A stretch of 64,000 bases of DNA from Agriotes lineatus. Taxonomy: Eukaryota > Arthropoda > Insecta > Coleoptera > Elateridae. Below the pieces are notes generated by a model that was given only the letters and a program-made list of their open reading frames with translations, had not been told where the DNA came from and searched no databases. The stretch spans positions 62,001 through 126,000 of the forward strand of contig CALNHX010002780.1 in assembly GCA_940337035.1 (NCBI GenBank), read 5' to 3'. This document shows, piece after piece, positions 24,473 to 35,880 of the stretch. Position 1 is the stretch's first letter, and every line of letters starts with the position of its first letter. The position numbers and the translations under genes are program-made.

Positions 24473-25103
24473 TTGTTCCTTCGAGCTGCATGGATCATCG
24501 GCCTGGATTCGCAGCCTAAACAAGACAAGTAACTACAACACGCAGTTTCAGTCGTGTTAAATCCGTCCCTAACGAGAGGAAGGAAGACAGCATACGGTGC
24601 TATCAACGTTGGAGCGAGAAAGCCAAACGCCGAGGTCCGCGCCAAGTTCGTGCAGGTGGGAAGGCCAGCTGCAGACGAGACGGCAGTTCAAGCCACAACA
24701 ACGGAAAAGGCGGCACATGCTACAATATCAATGTAAGCCTAATTTCCCTTTGTGAGATTTCCTATGCATGAATTTGGTTGTCTATCATCTGTGTCTGCAT
24801 GTGCATAATTTCAGCTGCGTATTAGTGCGTAAACAAATGGTTTATGAGTCATATAAACATTTTAATTGCGTAAAATGCCAGGCTATTTCGTTTGATTCGC
24901 GAGTACATATCCCCTGCATGTTTCATATTGCAGTCGAATTATTCACAAGTTAATCTCGCGTTGTACCAGTGCCGTTTTCTGCGTCGTAGCGCCAAGTTAA
25001 TCTCGCGTCGTTATCAAGGCTGTCTTGCGTTGTAAACAAAATTCCGTACCAGTAGCGTACGAAAGTTGGTTCGATCTGTTAAATTGTTTTAATTTCAACA
25101 ATT
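24473..25103 (+). promoter_or_regulatory. BEL untranslated leader
   Basis: 631 bases between LTR and start codon, with small open frames but no family motif. Position implies primer binding and packaging signals, none of which I can identify individually. Confidence 0.5.
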
Positions 25104-28100
25104 ATGGATTCGCTTGTAGGAGCACGTGGCTCTATTAAAGGTAAGGTTACGCGTTTCGCAAATTACGTGCAATCTTTGCAAACAATTCAAGATGAAGATC
25201 AATTCTTATCTAGCACTCAAATTATTCAATTGCAAGAAAGATTAGATGCTATAGCCACCTTGCTATCGGAATATTATGCGGTTCATGAACAAATTTTAGA
25301 AAACAGTAAGGATACAGAATCTGAAATGCAGCAACAAGTTGAATTTGAAGATTCTTATTTTTTCGCAATATCACAAGCTAAATATTTGAATAATGAATAC
25401 AACAAACAGTATGATGTTGCACCAGATCGTTCTGGATCTCCTAACGGTAGCGTGAGGTCAACGCATTCAAACTGCAGCTCGCATTGCAATAATCGAGCTG
25501 TACGCCTTCCTACCATCTCCATTCCCAAATATTCAGGGAACGTGTCAGAGTGGTTGGAATTTCGTGAGATTTTTATTAGTTTAATTCATGAGAATCAAGC
25601 GCTAACTAATATTCAAAAACTGCATTACTTAAAGGCTAGTTTACAGGGTGATGCAAGCCAAATTATAAAAAGTTTAGAGTTTACTGCGAGTAATTATATT
25701 CTAGCTTGGGATGCATTGTGTAATCGTTACAATGATCCAAAAATTCTGATTCATAACCACCTCAATGCTATTTTTGAACTTGAATCGTGCAGTAAGGAAT
25801 CTGCAACTAAATTACGTACGATTAGCGATATGTTATTCAAACATTTTACAGCAATCAAATCATTAGCAACCGATAGCGAGCTTCTAGATGTTGTTATCAT
25901 TTATGTCGTTTCTAAAAAACTGGACCCCACTACATTCCGTGAATGGGAGGTCCTTAGAAACCGGTCAAGTTCTGACCTGCCTAATCTTGACGAGTTCAAG
26001 GAATTTCTGCAAAATACAGCAAATCTTCTAGAAACTCTAGAGGTAAAAAATATTAAGCTTGTACCCGAAAAGTCTTCCAAGGTACATTCGAAATCATTTG
26101 TGTCAGGTAGCCCTTCGTGTCCATTTTGTAAAGGAACTCATCCCTTGTACAAATGCGATAAGTTTGTCAAGCTGTCTTCTCTTGACAGAAATGCAAAGGC
26201 AAAAGAGCACCGTGTATGCTTTAATTGCCTAACTCAGGGTCACCTTTCGAGCCGCTGTAGCTCCAAATATACGTGTAGAAAGTGCAAATCAAGGCACAAC
26301 ACCCTTCTGCATGAGGATAAATTTCAAAATGCTTCTTCTAGTCAACCAGGATCTGCGATGTCGGCAGAAACCCCTGTTGAACTAAATCAATCGATTTCGG
26401 CATTCTGTTCGAATGCTTTGCAGGTACTCTTACCTACGGCTACCGCTAAACTTATCGCTGATGATGGTACGCCTCATGTTGTGCGAATCCTGCTGGATTC
26501 CGGTTCCCAATCGAACTTTATACGTTCAGATTTGTGTAAAAGGTTAAAGCTTCCAACTCGCGAAGTCAACGTTACTGTTTCTGGCTTAAGTAAAGCTACT
26601 TCTCAAATCAAGGCTAGGTGTGATATCAAGCTGCAAGCCCCTCACACCTCATACAGTATTGGTCTATCCTGTCTTGTTCTCGATGAGATTACAGGTACAA
26701 CCCCAAGTTTTCGTGTCCAGCGAAACAGTTTCAAGGTTCCTGATAACATCAAGTTATCAGATCTGTCCTACGACCAACCGGGCACCATCGACATTCTGAT
26801 TGGTTCGCCCATTTTCTGGCAGCTCCTTTGTATTGGACAAATTGGTCTAGGCCCAAATCTTCCCATCCTCCAAAAAACTCGTTTTGGTTGGATTGTTTCT
26901 GGCCCTACAGGCCCCCCTTCTGCGTACCCTGTACAGTGCAATCTTAGCATGATCGAGGATGCTTCTGACCCCATTGCTAGATTTTGGCAACTCGAACATT
27001 ACCCAGAGGAAAAGGTCCGCACAAATGAAGAGAACGCCTGTGAGGCACATTTCGTGCAAAATACGCAACGAGAAGCGAATGGTCGATTCGTTGTCTCTAT
27101 GCCTACTTCCAAACATGTTCTTGCTGAGCTTCCAGAATTCAAAAAAGAAGTTCAGAGTTTTTCTGTAACCTCTGTTGAACCATTTCCGTTCAATCAGTAT
27201 TCAAGTTTGGCTCGCTTACAACGAGTTACAGCTTATTGCTTTCGTTTTTATAACAATGCGCGGACCCCCAAAGCTGATCGTCTTTCTGGGCCCCTTTCTA
27301 CAGATGAACTGCAATCATCCCTTGTAAGGCTTGCAAAGTTTTCACAACGCGAGTCATTTCCTGACGAATTTAAGCTGTTGTCACAGAACAAGCCTGTGAA
27401 ACAATCTTCTGCTTTGATATCCTTGAACCCCTATCTGGATTCCAAGGGACTGCTAAGAGTTGGTGGTAGGCTCCACAACTCTCAATTACCTTTTGACAAG
27501 AAGTTTCCTCTAGTGATTTCTGGCAAACATCCATTCGCCAAACTCCTAGTCTCACATGAGCACCTTCGGCTTCTCCATGCCAGACCTCAAATGCTGTTAG
27601 CTAATCTCAGAGAACGATATTGGATTACCTCTGGCAGAAATATAGTCAAGCAAGTGGTTCATCAATGTTTGCGGTGTTTTAGATTTTCTCCTAAGTTAAC
27701 CGAACCCATAATGGGAGATCTGCCAGCCTCTCGTATTCAATCATCGCCCCCATTTCATACGACTGGTATCGATTATGGTGGACCGTTCATGATAAAGGAT
27801 CGCAAAGGACGTGGGTTTAAACTAGTAAAGTCCTACCTTTGTCTATTCGTTTGTTTTGTCACAAAAGCAGTGCACCTTGAATTGGTCGCTGACCTTTCTA
27901 CTGAAGCCTTCTTAATGGCTTTTCGCCGGTTTGTAGCTCGTCGAGGCAAACCGCTCCATGTCTATTCAGACAATGGCACTAACTTTGTCGGCGCTAATTC
28001 CGAATTAATCGAATTAGGCAATTTTCTTGCGAAACAAGGCCTTTCTATTTCCGAATCAGTCGCGAGCGACGGAGTAGCTTGGCATTTTATACCCGCGCAC

Positions 28101-28667
28101 AGTCCCCACTTTGGCGGATTGTGGGAGGCCGGAATTAAGTCCTCCAAACATCACATACGGCGCGTTATAGGTAACGCTAGTCTAAATTACGATGAATTTT
28201 GCACTTTGCTAGCACAGGTGGAAGCGACCTTAAACTCCCGACCCCTGTCTCCTTTGTCCGCTGATCCAAACGACCTTCAGCCTTTGACTCCTGCTCATTT
28301 TCTGATCGGTCGTCCTTTGGTGTCACTGCCTGATCCCAACGTTACTGAGATAGCCGAGTCTCGGCTGTCTAGATACCAAAGAATACAACAGCTCCACCAG
28401 AATGTATGGAAAAGATGGAGTAAGGAGTACATCTCAGAACTCCAACAGCGCACCAAATGGCGCACACACCTTTCGGACCTCCAGCCTGGTTCCATGGTCC
28501 TCATCAAGGATGACAATCTTCCCCCTCTGAAGTGGAGGTTAGGCCGGGTCACCGAGCTGCACCCTGGCCTTGACGGCGTTACGCGTGTGGCGTCAGTGAA
28601 AACTGTGTCAGGGATCGTAAAGCGATCCTTCGCCAAATTGTGCCCGCTACCTAGTGTTGTGAACTAG
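25104..28667 (+). CDS. BEL/Pao gag-protease-integrase polyprotein lacking RT/RNase H
   Basis: A single uninterrupted frame of 1187 codons. Gag: residues ~135-300 match the DUF1759-type capsid region (IPKYSGNVSEWLEFREIF). Zinc knuckles lie at ~338-400 (CPFCKGTHPLYKC, CFNCLTQGHLSSRC, CRKCKSRHNTLLH). Retropepsin-like protease at ~460-560 has the active-site triad DSG in LLDSGSQSNFI and the IDILIGSPIFW strand. Near residue 665 the sequence jumps from the segment that normally opens the RT (NGRFVVSMP) to the region just before integrase (SSLARLQRVTAYCFRF). Integrase follows with an HHCC finger (~815-860) and catalytic Asp in GIDYGGPF, Asp in SDNGTNF and Glu in GGLWEAG. BEL polyproteins are usually about 1700 residues or more, so roughly 500-600 residues of RT and RNase H are gone without loss of frame. 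It cannot reverse-transcribe itself and would need a full-length relative. Confidence 0.93.
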   Translation: MDSLVGARGSIKGKVTRFANYVQSLQTIQDEDQFLSSTQIIQLQERLDAIATLLSEYYAVHEQILENSKDTESEMQQQVEFEDSYFFAISQAKYLNNEYNKQYDVAPDRSGSPNGSVRSTHSNCSSHCNNRAVRLPTISIPKYSGNVSEWLEFREIFISLIHENQALTNIQKLHYLKASLQGDASQIIKSLEFTASNYILAWDALCNRYNDPKILIHNHLNAIFELESCSKESATKLRTISDMLFKHFTAIKSLATDSELLDVVIIYVVSKKLDPTTFREWEVLRNRSSSDLPNLDEFKEFLQNTANLLETLEVKNIKLVPEKSSKVHSKSFVSGSPSCPFCKGTHPLYKCDKFVKLSSLDRNAKAKEHRVCFNCLTQGHLSSRCSSKYTCRKCKSRHNTLLHEDKFQNASSSQPGSAMSAETPVELNQSISAFCSNALQVLLPTATAKLIADDGTPHVVRILLDSGSQSNFIRSDLCKRLKLPTREVNVTVSGLSKATSQIKARCDIKLQAPHTSYSIGLSCLVLDEITGTTPSFRVQRNSFKVPDNIKLSDLSYDQPGTIDILIGSPIFWQLLCIGQIGLGPNLPILQKTRFGWIVSGPTGPPSAYPVQCNLSMIEDASDPIARFWQLEHYPEEKVRTNEENACEAHFVQNTQREANGRFVVSMPTSKHVLAELPEFKKEVQSFSVTSVEPFPFNQYSSLARLQRVTAYCFRFYNNARTPKADRLSGPLSTDELQSSLVRLAKFSQRESFPDEFKLLSQNKPVKQSSALISLNPYLDSKGLLRVGGRLHNSQLPFDKKFPLVISGKHPFAKLLVSHEHLRLLHARPQMLLANLRERYWITSGRNIVKQVVHQCLRCFRFSPKLTEPIMGDLPASRIQSSPPFHTTGIDYGGPFMIKDRKGRGFKLVKSYLCLFVCFVTKAVHLELVADLSTEAFLMAFRRFVARRGKPLHVYSDNGTNFVGANSELIELGNFLAKQGLSISESVASDGVAWHFIPAHSPHFGGLWEAGIKSSKHHIRRVIGNASLNYDEFCTLLAQVEATLNSRPLSPLSADPNDLQPLTPAHFLIGRPLVSLPDPNVTEIAESRLSRYQRIQQLHQNVWKRWSKEYISELQQRTKWRTHLSDLQPGSMVLIKDDNLPPLKWRLGRVTELHPGLDGVTRVASVKTVSGIVKRSFAKLCPLPSVVN

Positions 28668-28862
28668 TACATTAGCGTCTTGCGCAGTGTTTCGTGAAGC
28701 CTTTTGGCTTTCCATTGTTCGGGTTTTCTTGTATTACCTTAAGATCTATGTATTATCATGCTTTATATATGTTTGATCTATTTACATGTTTTACTCTAGC
28801 TGTTACATGTCAAATTTGTACTGTTGTTATTTGAAAGGTTACCCTTTCCAAGGCGGGCGGTA

Positions 28863-29190
28863 TGTTAAGTGTTTCATAAAATTGTGCCGCCTCGCTTGTA
28901 GTTGTGCGTTGTACTATGCGCCTTTCAGCACTTCTTGGGCGCGACTGCCCTTCACTTACCCTCCGACAGTCGACCAGACTGGACGCGAGCAGTCCACTCC
29001 TAGAAACGCTAATTTTTTGTTCAAATGTTCAATGTTTGTGTGCTAATTTATTGCTAATAAATTACCTACTTTGCTTTCAACGAGTGTATAATTTAGTGAA
29101 GTATAAATCCATACAGTCCATTAACGTCCAAGGCGAGCTAGCAACCAGGAATTTTCTAAACATAACGGAAAACTGGGAGGCTCCCCAACA
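28863..29190 (+). repeat. 3' LTR of the BEL/Pao element
   Basis: 328 bp, nearly identical to the 5' LTR. Preceded by the GGCGGGCGG purine tract. Supplies the polyadenylation function by position. Confidence 0.93.
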
Positions 29191-30958
29191 AGTCTTCTTA
29201 CATGCCCAACTAATCTGAACTCTGATACGGTGATAGACAATTCTTTCCTCGCTATCACCATTACTTTTGTTTTTTCCACATTTATCTCCATTTTCTTTTC
29301 GTTGAGCTTCTTGTTCCATATGTCCAAGTTTTTCTGCAAGTCTGACTCTTTATTTGCGCAAATTACTATGTTTTCTGCAAAGGCACATGTCCCTATTCTT
29401 ATACTCTGCAAATGTTTATATCCCAAGTTCAGCTTTTTTGTAGCAGTCTTGCATTCCTTTAGCACTTCGTCCATTAGGATTATGAATAGTAGGGGACTTA
29501 TAGTTCCTCCTTGCCTTACCCCTTCTGTTGTGGCGAATTTTTCTGACTGTATGTTTATCGTTCTTACATAATTATTGTTGTTCGTGTATATACTCCTAAT
29601 TGCCATAATAAGCTCGTTTGATACTTTCTTTTTTCGTAAGCATTTCCATATATCTTCTCTTCATACTCTGTCGAACGCCTTTGTCAGATCTATGAAACCT
29701 AGTTAAGCCTCCTTGTCATGCTCTAAAGTTTTTTCTGTTATTTGTCGTAGAGCGAAGATGTGATCATTCGTGCTATGGTTCGGTCTGAATCCGCTTTGGG
29801 AGTCCTCCAGCTGTTGCTCTATTACTGCTCTTAGCCTGCCTTCCAGTACTCTCTCGTATAATTTACCTGGGACACTGAGTAGTGATATTCCCTGTAGTTC
29901 TCGCATTTCCTGTTTCCCCATAAGCTACCCCTATTGTTACCCTTTCCTTGCTATTAACCTTCAATTCCACTGTCATTAATCTTTCTGAAATATAGTGCCA
30001 TTTATATACTGAACTCAGAATCTCCTTCTCTAGTATGCACCCGTCCCCTGCTCTTGCCTTTCTTCTTCCGGTACTCCACTGTAGAAAAGCACATGGTTAT
30101 CTTCTAGCGTCATACAGCCTTTGCCTTTCTTGTTTGTCTCCGTTATAGCTAAGATCTTAAGGTTTCCTTTTGTGAACTCCTGTGCTAGCTCTGCCTCTTT
30201 GCCACTTAGTCCTCTGATATTCCATGTACCTATTTTCCACCCTTTGTTTTTCTTTGTGTCTATTCCTCCGTTGTGTAATTTTCCTCTTCCTTTCATTTCC
30301 ATTTTCATTGCCAGTGTCGCCATAGTTGCTTCTTCTGTGTTTCGTTTCAGTTTTTTGCCTTCCCATCAGTGACCTCCATCAACCCTTGCTCTTTTTCATG
30401 TCATTGGTACGCCTTTCCGTGTTAACGTTTTAAATCCCACTTTGATCTTCTTTTCTTTATTTTTTTCAACTTTGGCAATGCTTCTGATATCGTTTTTCCT
30501 TTCAGTTTATTCTTGTTTTTCGTGATTTTTTGCTCTTCGTCCCAGGAGTTTATTTCCGCTATTATAATTCTCTTATCCTCCTTTATTTTTATTTTATATG
30601 CACTCTTTACCACGCTGTTCACCTCCACTTCACTTCTCAGGAACTGTTCTACTCCTTTACCACTTCTTCATCTGGCACTTGTATGCCCTTGATTACTATA
30701 ATATTCCTTTTCAGTTCTTTTTCTTGAATCTCCATTGTTGTTTCAAGTGCAGTTATCCTTTCTTTTAGTTGTTCTTTCTCTTTATTCCACCCCTCTTCTC
30801 TTTTCTGCATTTCCTCTTTAAGTCCTCTAATTTCTGCCGAGTTATTTCTTAATTCTGTCATGATTTCCGACATCATTTTTTTCAATTCTTCCATGTTTAG
30901 TCCTTTTTCCGTGTTGTCTTTACTATGTGTTTTACACTGACCACTTTGATGGCTTTGA
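29191..30958 (-). pseudogene. antisense APE-type non-LTR retrotransposon
   Basis: Read leftward from 30958: an ORF1-like coiled coil (30649-30894, Glu/Lys-rich, then NIIVIKGIQVPDEE), a continuation (30422-30628), an endonuclease start (30030-30323: GWKIGTWNIRGLSGKEAELA, ILAITETNKKGKG), then RT blocks QGISLLSVPGKLYERVL, SQSGFRPNHSTNDHIFAL, KAFDRV, EGVRQGGTISPLLF and EKTKVMVIAR (29191-29921). The YADD box reads FAEN, so one catalytic Asp is lost. The RT thumb and 3' end are missing: the sequence stops at the BEL 3' LTR. The element lies inside the Jockey copy. Order and motifs are clear; the clade is not. Confidence 0.85.
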
Positions 30959-30959
30959 A

Positions 30960-31760
30960 ATTATCGCTTTTCTACTATTTTTCAGTTTAAATTAACTCAA
31001 CCAAGCTCCAAACTGGATAACTTTTGTTGGAGTAAATTCAAACCAAACCAATTCACTATCTGCCTGGCTGCATCCTGCCACCAGTCATAATCAACCAAAT
31101 TAAAGAAAAAAAAATCAGAAGGTTACGGCAACGCAACCGGGACCCGGATCAGAAAAAAGCGAAGTGTTCGCCGACCATCTAGAACAGGTAATCACTCCCA
31201 CTTATGAGCAAAATAATGTAGATCATATAGAGCAAATGCAAATGGGAGTAAAAAATAATCTCCCGAACAATACAACGCCAATGGAACCAGTCGCGCCATC
31301 AGAAATTAAAAGATATATTAAAAAATTCTAAACCAAAAAAGCGCCAGGAAAAGACACAATATCTAATATTGTACTTAATCTTCTCTCAAAATCAATAGCC
31401 TTCTTAACCGCTATACTTAATACATGTTTAAGAAGAAACTATTTTCCAAATTCTTGGAACCCTTCCTAAACCCGGCAAGAAGCCCAGCGATCCAACCTCG
31501 TACAGACCAATCAGATTGTTATCCTCCCTATCAAAACTACTCGAACAAGTCATACACCATCGTCTTTCTGCCTACCTGGATAATCACAATGTAATACCGC
31601 AATTTCAATGCGGATTTCGAAGCGTTCACTCTACTAACCATCAGCTACTAAGACTCACTGAAATTATTGCAAGAGGCTTTAAAAGTAAAAAGCATACCCT
31701 CATAACTTTTAGCGATGTCGCACAAGCCTTCGACGGAGTTTGATGGGACGGGCTGTAACG
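30960..31760 (+). pseudogene. Jockey-type retrotransposon, RT half
   Basis: Continuation of the copy begun at 22270. The plus strand reads IKEKKIRRLRQRNRDP (linker), KKAPGKDTISN (start of RT), then LPKPGKKPSDPTSYRPI in pieces, LLSSLSKLLEQVIHHRL, PQFQCGFRSVHSTNHQL and FSDVAQAFDGVWWDGL around the first catalytic Asp (with one stop). The remainder of the RT is not recognisable beyond 31760. About 200 bases of linker are missing between the two halves. Confidence 0.8.
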
Positions 31761-31937
31761 TTCTACTCTTCTGCTCATAAGGGCTAATGAAATAATTAAT
31801 CACCTTCGGGTAGCTTATCAGTCGGAGTTAATTTTGGTTCAGTCAGATATACACCTTGAGAGCAGCAAACAAACACCAGGATAGTTTTAGACAGTTTAAT
31901 TATATTGTAATGTATTTACAAATATAAGCATTATGCA

Positions 31938-34900
31938 TTAGATTAGATTAGATTAGATTAGATTTCACGACTGCCTTTTGCTGGCATGCGCACGTCAGCC
32001 CTTAGGGCTTTTTGTACTGTCGGGAGTTTTCAAGTTAGCAAGCCGACATCCGTGTCTTTTACTAGACTTGCAATGTCCCCTACTAGCTTGTGGTTGTCAA
32101 TAGAGTTAAGGCTCCAATCGAGTTGGTGTCTTTTACGCTCTAATGCTGGGCATTCAAAGAGGATATGATAGGCTGTTTCATCATCCTCTTGGCATAGTCT
32201 GCAAACAGGTTCATCTCTATAGATATTGATCCTGTGCATAAATTCTCTGAATGCTCCAGTGCCTGTTAGTAGACTGACTACTTGCTTGATTCGAGTTCTG
32301 TTCAGTCTCAACAGGGTTTTGGTGGTATGTGGATTCGGAGTTTTTAGCAATCTTTTGCAGTGTGTTGCTTGATTGTAGTTTCTCCACCTTAGTTGGTGTG
32401 CGGTATTGACCCATTCATTAATGGCTGAGCGGGCTTGGTTTTTCTGAATGCTTAGACCAGGTTCTGGACCGGTCATTGCATTACGGGCTGCTTCTTTTGC
32501 GAGCTTGTCCGCCTTTTCGTTTCCTTCAATACCTTGGTGACCTGGGATCCAGCATAATTTTACTGTATTTCCCTGGCTTAAAGTTTGAAGTTTGGATTTG
32601 CATTCCTTGACCAGTCTCGATGAAGTACTGAAAGCGTTTAACGCTTTCAATGCTGCCTGACTGTCTGAGAGAATGTGTATGTCTCGATTGAGCAGCTTCT
32701 TTTCTATGCTGATGTTTGCGCATACATTAATAGCTTGTACTTCAGCCTGAAAGATGTTACAAAACTTTCCTAGACTGACTTTTTCGTTGGTTCTAGGATT
32801 GGTACTGTACACACCGGAACCTGTACCCCCTTCAAACTTAGATCCATCAGTGTAAAAAATGATGTTCTTATTTGTTGGAATTGGTAGTTGGTCCGGATTC
32901 CAACTTGTGTGTACAGTAAAGTTCTTTTCAAAGTCATAGGCTTTGATTATAAGATCAGAACCCATTTCTAATATTGGGTTGGTGATGTGTGACATGATCT
33001 TGCCATGTCCTAGATTATTAGCTGTGGTCATCCGGTGACCTGTACTTTGTAATCTGTAGGCTGCCATTCTGGCTTCACCTTCCAAGAAGATGTGCAGAGG
33101 TGGCAGATTTAAAATAGCATTCAGTGCTTGTCCTGAGGTGCCTTTAAAGGCTCCAGTGATGCACCGATTAGCTAGATATTGTATTCTGCTGATTTTGTGG
33201 ATCGCAGTTGCTTGTTTTATTTTGGGCCACCAGGCGATTATTCCATATGAAATTATTGGTCGAACCATGGTTTTGTACAGCCAGAGGGTCAGTTCCGGTT
33301 TGAGCCCCCACGTACTACCTATGGCTCTTTTTCCAATAACTAATGTTTGTATGCACCTGGTGATTGTTTTGTCTAAGTGGGAGTTCCAAGTTAGTTTGGA
33401 ATCGATGGTTAGACCTAAGTACTTAACCTCGTTCTCCCAGTTGACATTTGTCTCAAACAGTTTTATGTTCATTCTGTTTGTGATGTTCTTTCTACGAGTG
33501 AAAGCGACGAGAGTGGCTTTGCTGGGATTAATTCTAAGATTATTCTCTAGACACCACTCTTCGGTTATCTTTAGTGCTGATTTCATTACATTGTCTACGG
33601 TTCTTTGGTATTTACCTTGAATCAGTATGACAATGTCATCAGCGTATCCTTGAGTGTAGTAGCCTTTGTTATTGAGTTGGATCAGCAGTTCATCAACTGT
33701 GAGGCACCACAGGAGTGGAGAAAGAACTCCTCCCTGTGGACATCCCCTTGTCGCCTGCACTGTCTTTTCCTTGTCAAATAACTTGACTTTTACAACTCTG
33801 GTGTTGAGCATTGCCATAGTCCATCTTATCGTGGTGTTATCGATCTGATGGTTTGTCATTGCTCTTTCAATAGAGTGGTAGGAGGTGTTGTCGAAGGCAC
33901 CTTCTATGTCTAGAAATGCTCCGACTGCGTACTCCTTGTACTCCAAGGTTCTCTCAATTTTCCCCACTAGTTGGTGTAGGGCGGTTTCACATGACTTCCC
34001 TGTTTGGTAAGCATGTTGATATTTGTGAATCGGGAGTGAAGTTAGGGCTTCCTCCCTCCAGTATCTGTCTACTAATCTTTCCAACGTTTTAAGGAGGAAT
34101 GACGTTAGGCTGATAGGTCTGTAAGATTTAGCTTCTGCATAGCTGCTCTTACCAGGCTTAGGGATAAATACTACTTTAGTCACTCTCCAGGATTGGGGAA
34201 TGTAACCCAAAACAAGACTTGCTTGGAACATGTCTTTAAGTGGGTTCAGCAGTATATCTATCCCTTTCTACAGCATTACGGGTTGTATGCCGTCGTTTCC
34301 AGCAGATTTGAAAGGACTGAAGAGGCTAGTTGCCCATCTAATCCCTTCTTTGCTGACTATTCTCTTAGCTGTTTCCCAGTCTTCCCTCCTAGGGGTATGA
34401 TTGGGTTCAGCCAGAGTGGGTTGTTCCACTGCTCCGGGTAGGTGAGTTTTTATCAAAAGAGATAAAGTCTCCTCTTCCGTTGTAGTGTATTCTCCGCTTT
34501 CTTTTTTAAGAGTGCCTACTGGGTTCATGGCTTGCTTTGAGATGATTTTGTGGAGTCTAGCTGTGGATCGCGTGGTCTCCACCTCCTGGCAAAACTTTTT
34601 CCAGGCTGCTATCTTAGCTGCCTTGATCTTTTTGCCATAGTCTGTGAGAGCCTTGTGATAGTTCTCCCAGTTATTTGTGGCTTTAGACCTGTTAAACAGA
34701 CGTCTGACTTCTTGTCTGGTCTTTTCTAGGTCTTTATTCCACCAATTTGTGTGTTTTTTTGCTCTTTGCTGACTTGGGTCTATTAGAGGACAGCTACTCT
34801 GAAAGGAGTCAATCATGGCCTCTTTTAACCGGTCAGCATTTGAGTCTAAAACTACTTTATTGGAAGATCTGAACTTTAGGTGTTCTATCTTCTCTTGTAG

Positions 34901-35300
34901 TTTTTGTTTATATAGGTCCCAGTCTGTCTTTCTTGGGTTGTAGTAAACTCTTTGGCTTACTTCCCGTTGAGACAGTTCAAAGGTTATATAATTGTGGTCA
35001 GATAGTGATGGTTCGTCTGAAACTTGCCATTTATTCACTGATTGACTAATTCTCATTGTGGTTATGGTAATATCTATAACTTCATGTCTATTAGTGTTAT
35101 AAAAGGTTGGAGTGTTACCTTTATTGACTACTACTAGATTGTTAGTTAAGATAAATTCTAAAAGTGACTCACCTCTTTTGTTGCAGTTGGTGCTGCCCCA
35201 AATGGTGTGGTGCGAATTTGCGTCGCAGCCTAGGATGAGGTCTAGATCGTCTTGGGAGGCAGATGATACTAGGTTCTCTGTATTGATAACTATTTACTTG
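31938..35300 (-). mobile_element. LOA/R1-type non-LTR retrotransposon, 5' truncated
   Basis: The minus-strand element has an endonuclease remnant at its right end (35075-35295: LILGCDANSHHTIWGS, the D-x-N motif), an ORF2 running to 32030, and a simple (AATCT)n tail at 31938-31963. Its right end abuts an unrelated CR1-like fragment in the opposite orientation, consistent with a 5'-truncated insertion into it. Confidence 0.85.
32030..35056 (-). pseudogene. LOA/R1-type ORF2: endonuclease end, RT, RNase H, one stop
   Basis: One reading frame spans 35056-32030 broken by a single TAG at 34265-34267. In order: the SDHNYITF motif of the APE endonuclease; RT blocks VFIPKPGKSSYAEAKSYRPI, FLDIEGAFDN (first Asp), TRGCPQGGVLSPLLW, GYADDIVI (YADD intact) and KYLGLTIDSKLTW; RNase H with FYTDGSKFEGGTGSGV, ILSDSQAALKAL and WIPGHQGIEGNEKADKLAK; and a C-terminal Cys-His motif CRLCQEDDETAYHILFEC. 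The LDIEGAF form plus RNase H points to the LOA/R1 part of the I superfamily. Catalytic residues are intact, so only the stop and the missing 5' end disable it. Confidence 0.9.
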
Positions 35301-35880
35301 AATGGCCTAAAACATTTATTGATCTAGGAGTTACATTTGACCGTAACCTCTCCTTTAATATTCATCTTCATAACATTATAAATTCAGGTAATCGTATGTA
35401 TGGACTTACAGTTCGAATCAGCAAGGATTTTAAAAATATTATGACCTTAAAATGTCTTTATTATGCTTTTGAAAGATCAAAGTTGGAATATGCCTCGGTC
35501 ATCTGAAGTCCACCCTATCAAGTTCACATTGATCGAATAGAAGCCATGCAGAGACGTTTCTTAAAATACCTAAGTTATAGAATTGCTGGAGTGTATCCTC
35601 CCATCGGCATATCTCATGATGATTTACTATCTACGCATAGTTTTTCAAGTCTTGATGTAAGACGAAAATATTACTCGGTTGTTACGCTCCATAAAATTAT
35701 TAATAGTAAAATTGACTGCCCTGAATTGCTTAAAAAAATTAACCTTAATGTGCCTCGAATACATTCCAGATACGCTGACTCATTTTACCTAAGTACACCT
35801 TGTACCAATATTTTAAAAAATTCACCTATATATGACATGTGCAATAATTATAATAACATTAGCCATTATATAGAAATCTA

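Larger units (their letters stand above)
24145..29190 (+). mobile_element. BEL/Pao LTR retrotransposon, young, internally deleted
   Basis: Two 328-bp LTRs (24145-24472, 28863-29190), both TGTTAAG...CCCCAACA, differ at only two noticed positions, so the copy is recent. Between them lie a 631-bp leader, one open frame of 1187 codons, and a purine-rich tract (AAGGCGGGCGG) just before the 3' LTR that serves as the likely polypurine primer. Total length 5046 bp is short for the family because RT and RNase H are missing. The flanks do not give an exact duplication (AATCT on the left, AGTCT on the right) and belong to two different elements. Confidence 0.93.

Noticed and set aside
29230..30372. Plus-strand open frames with hydrophobic Phe/Ser-rich proteins
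   Set aside because: Antisense shadows of the minus-strand retrotransposon.
33090..33620. 176-codon plus-strand frame
   Set aside because: Antisense shadow of the LOA/R1-type ORF2.
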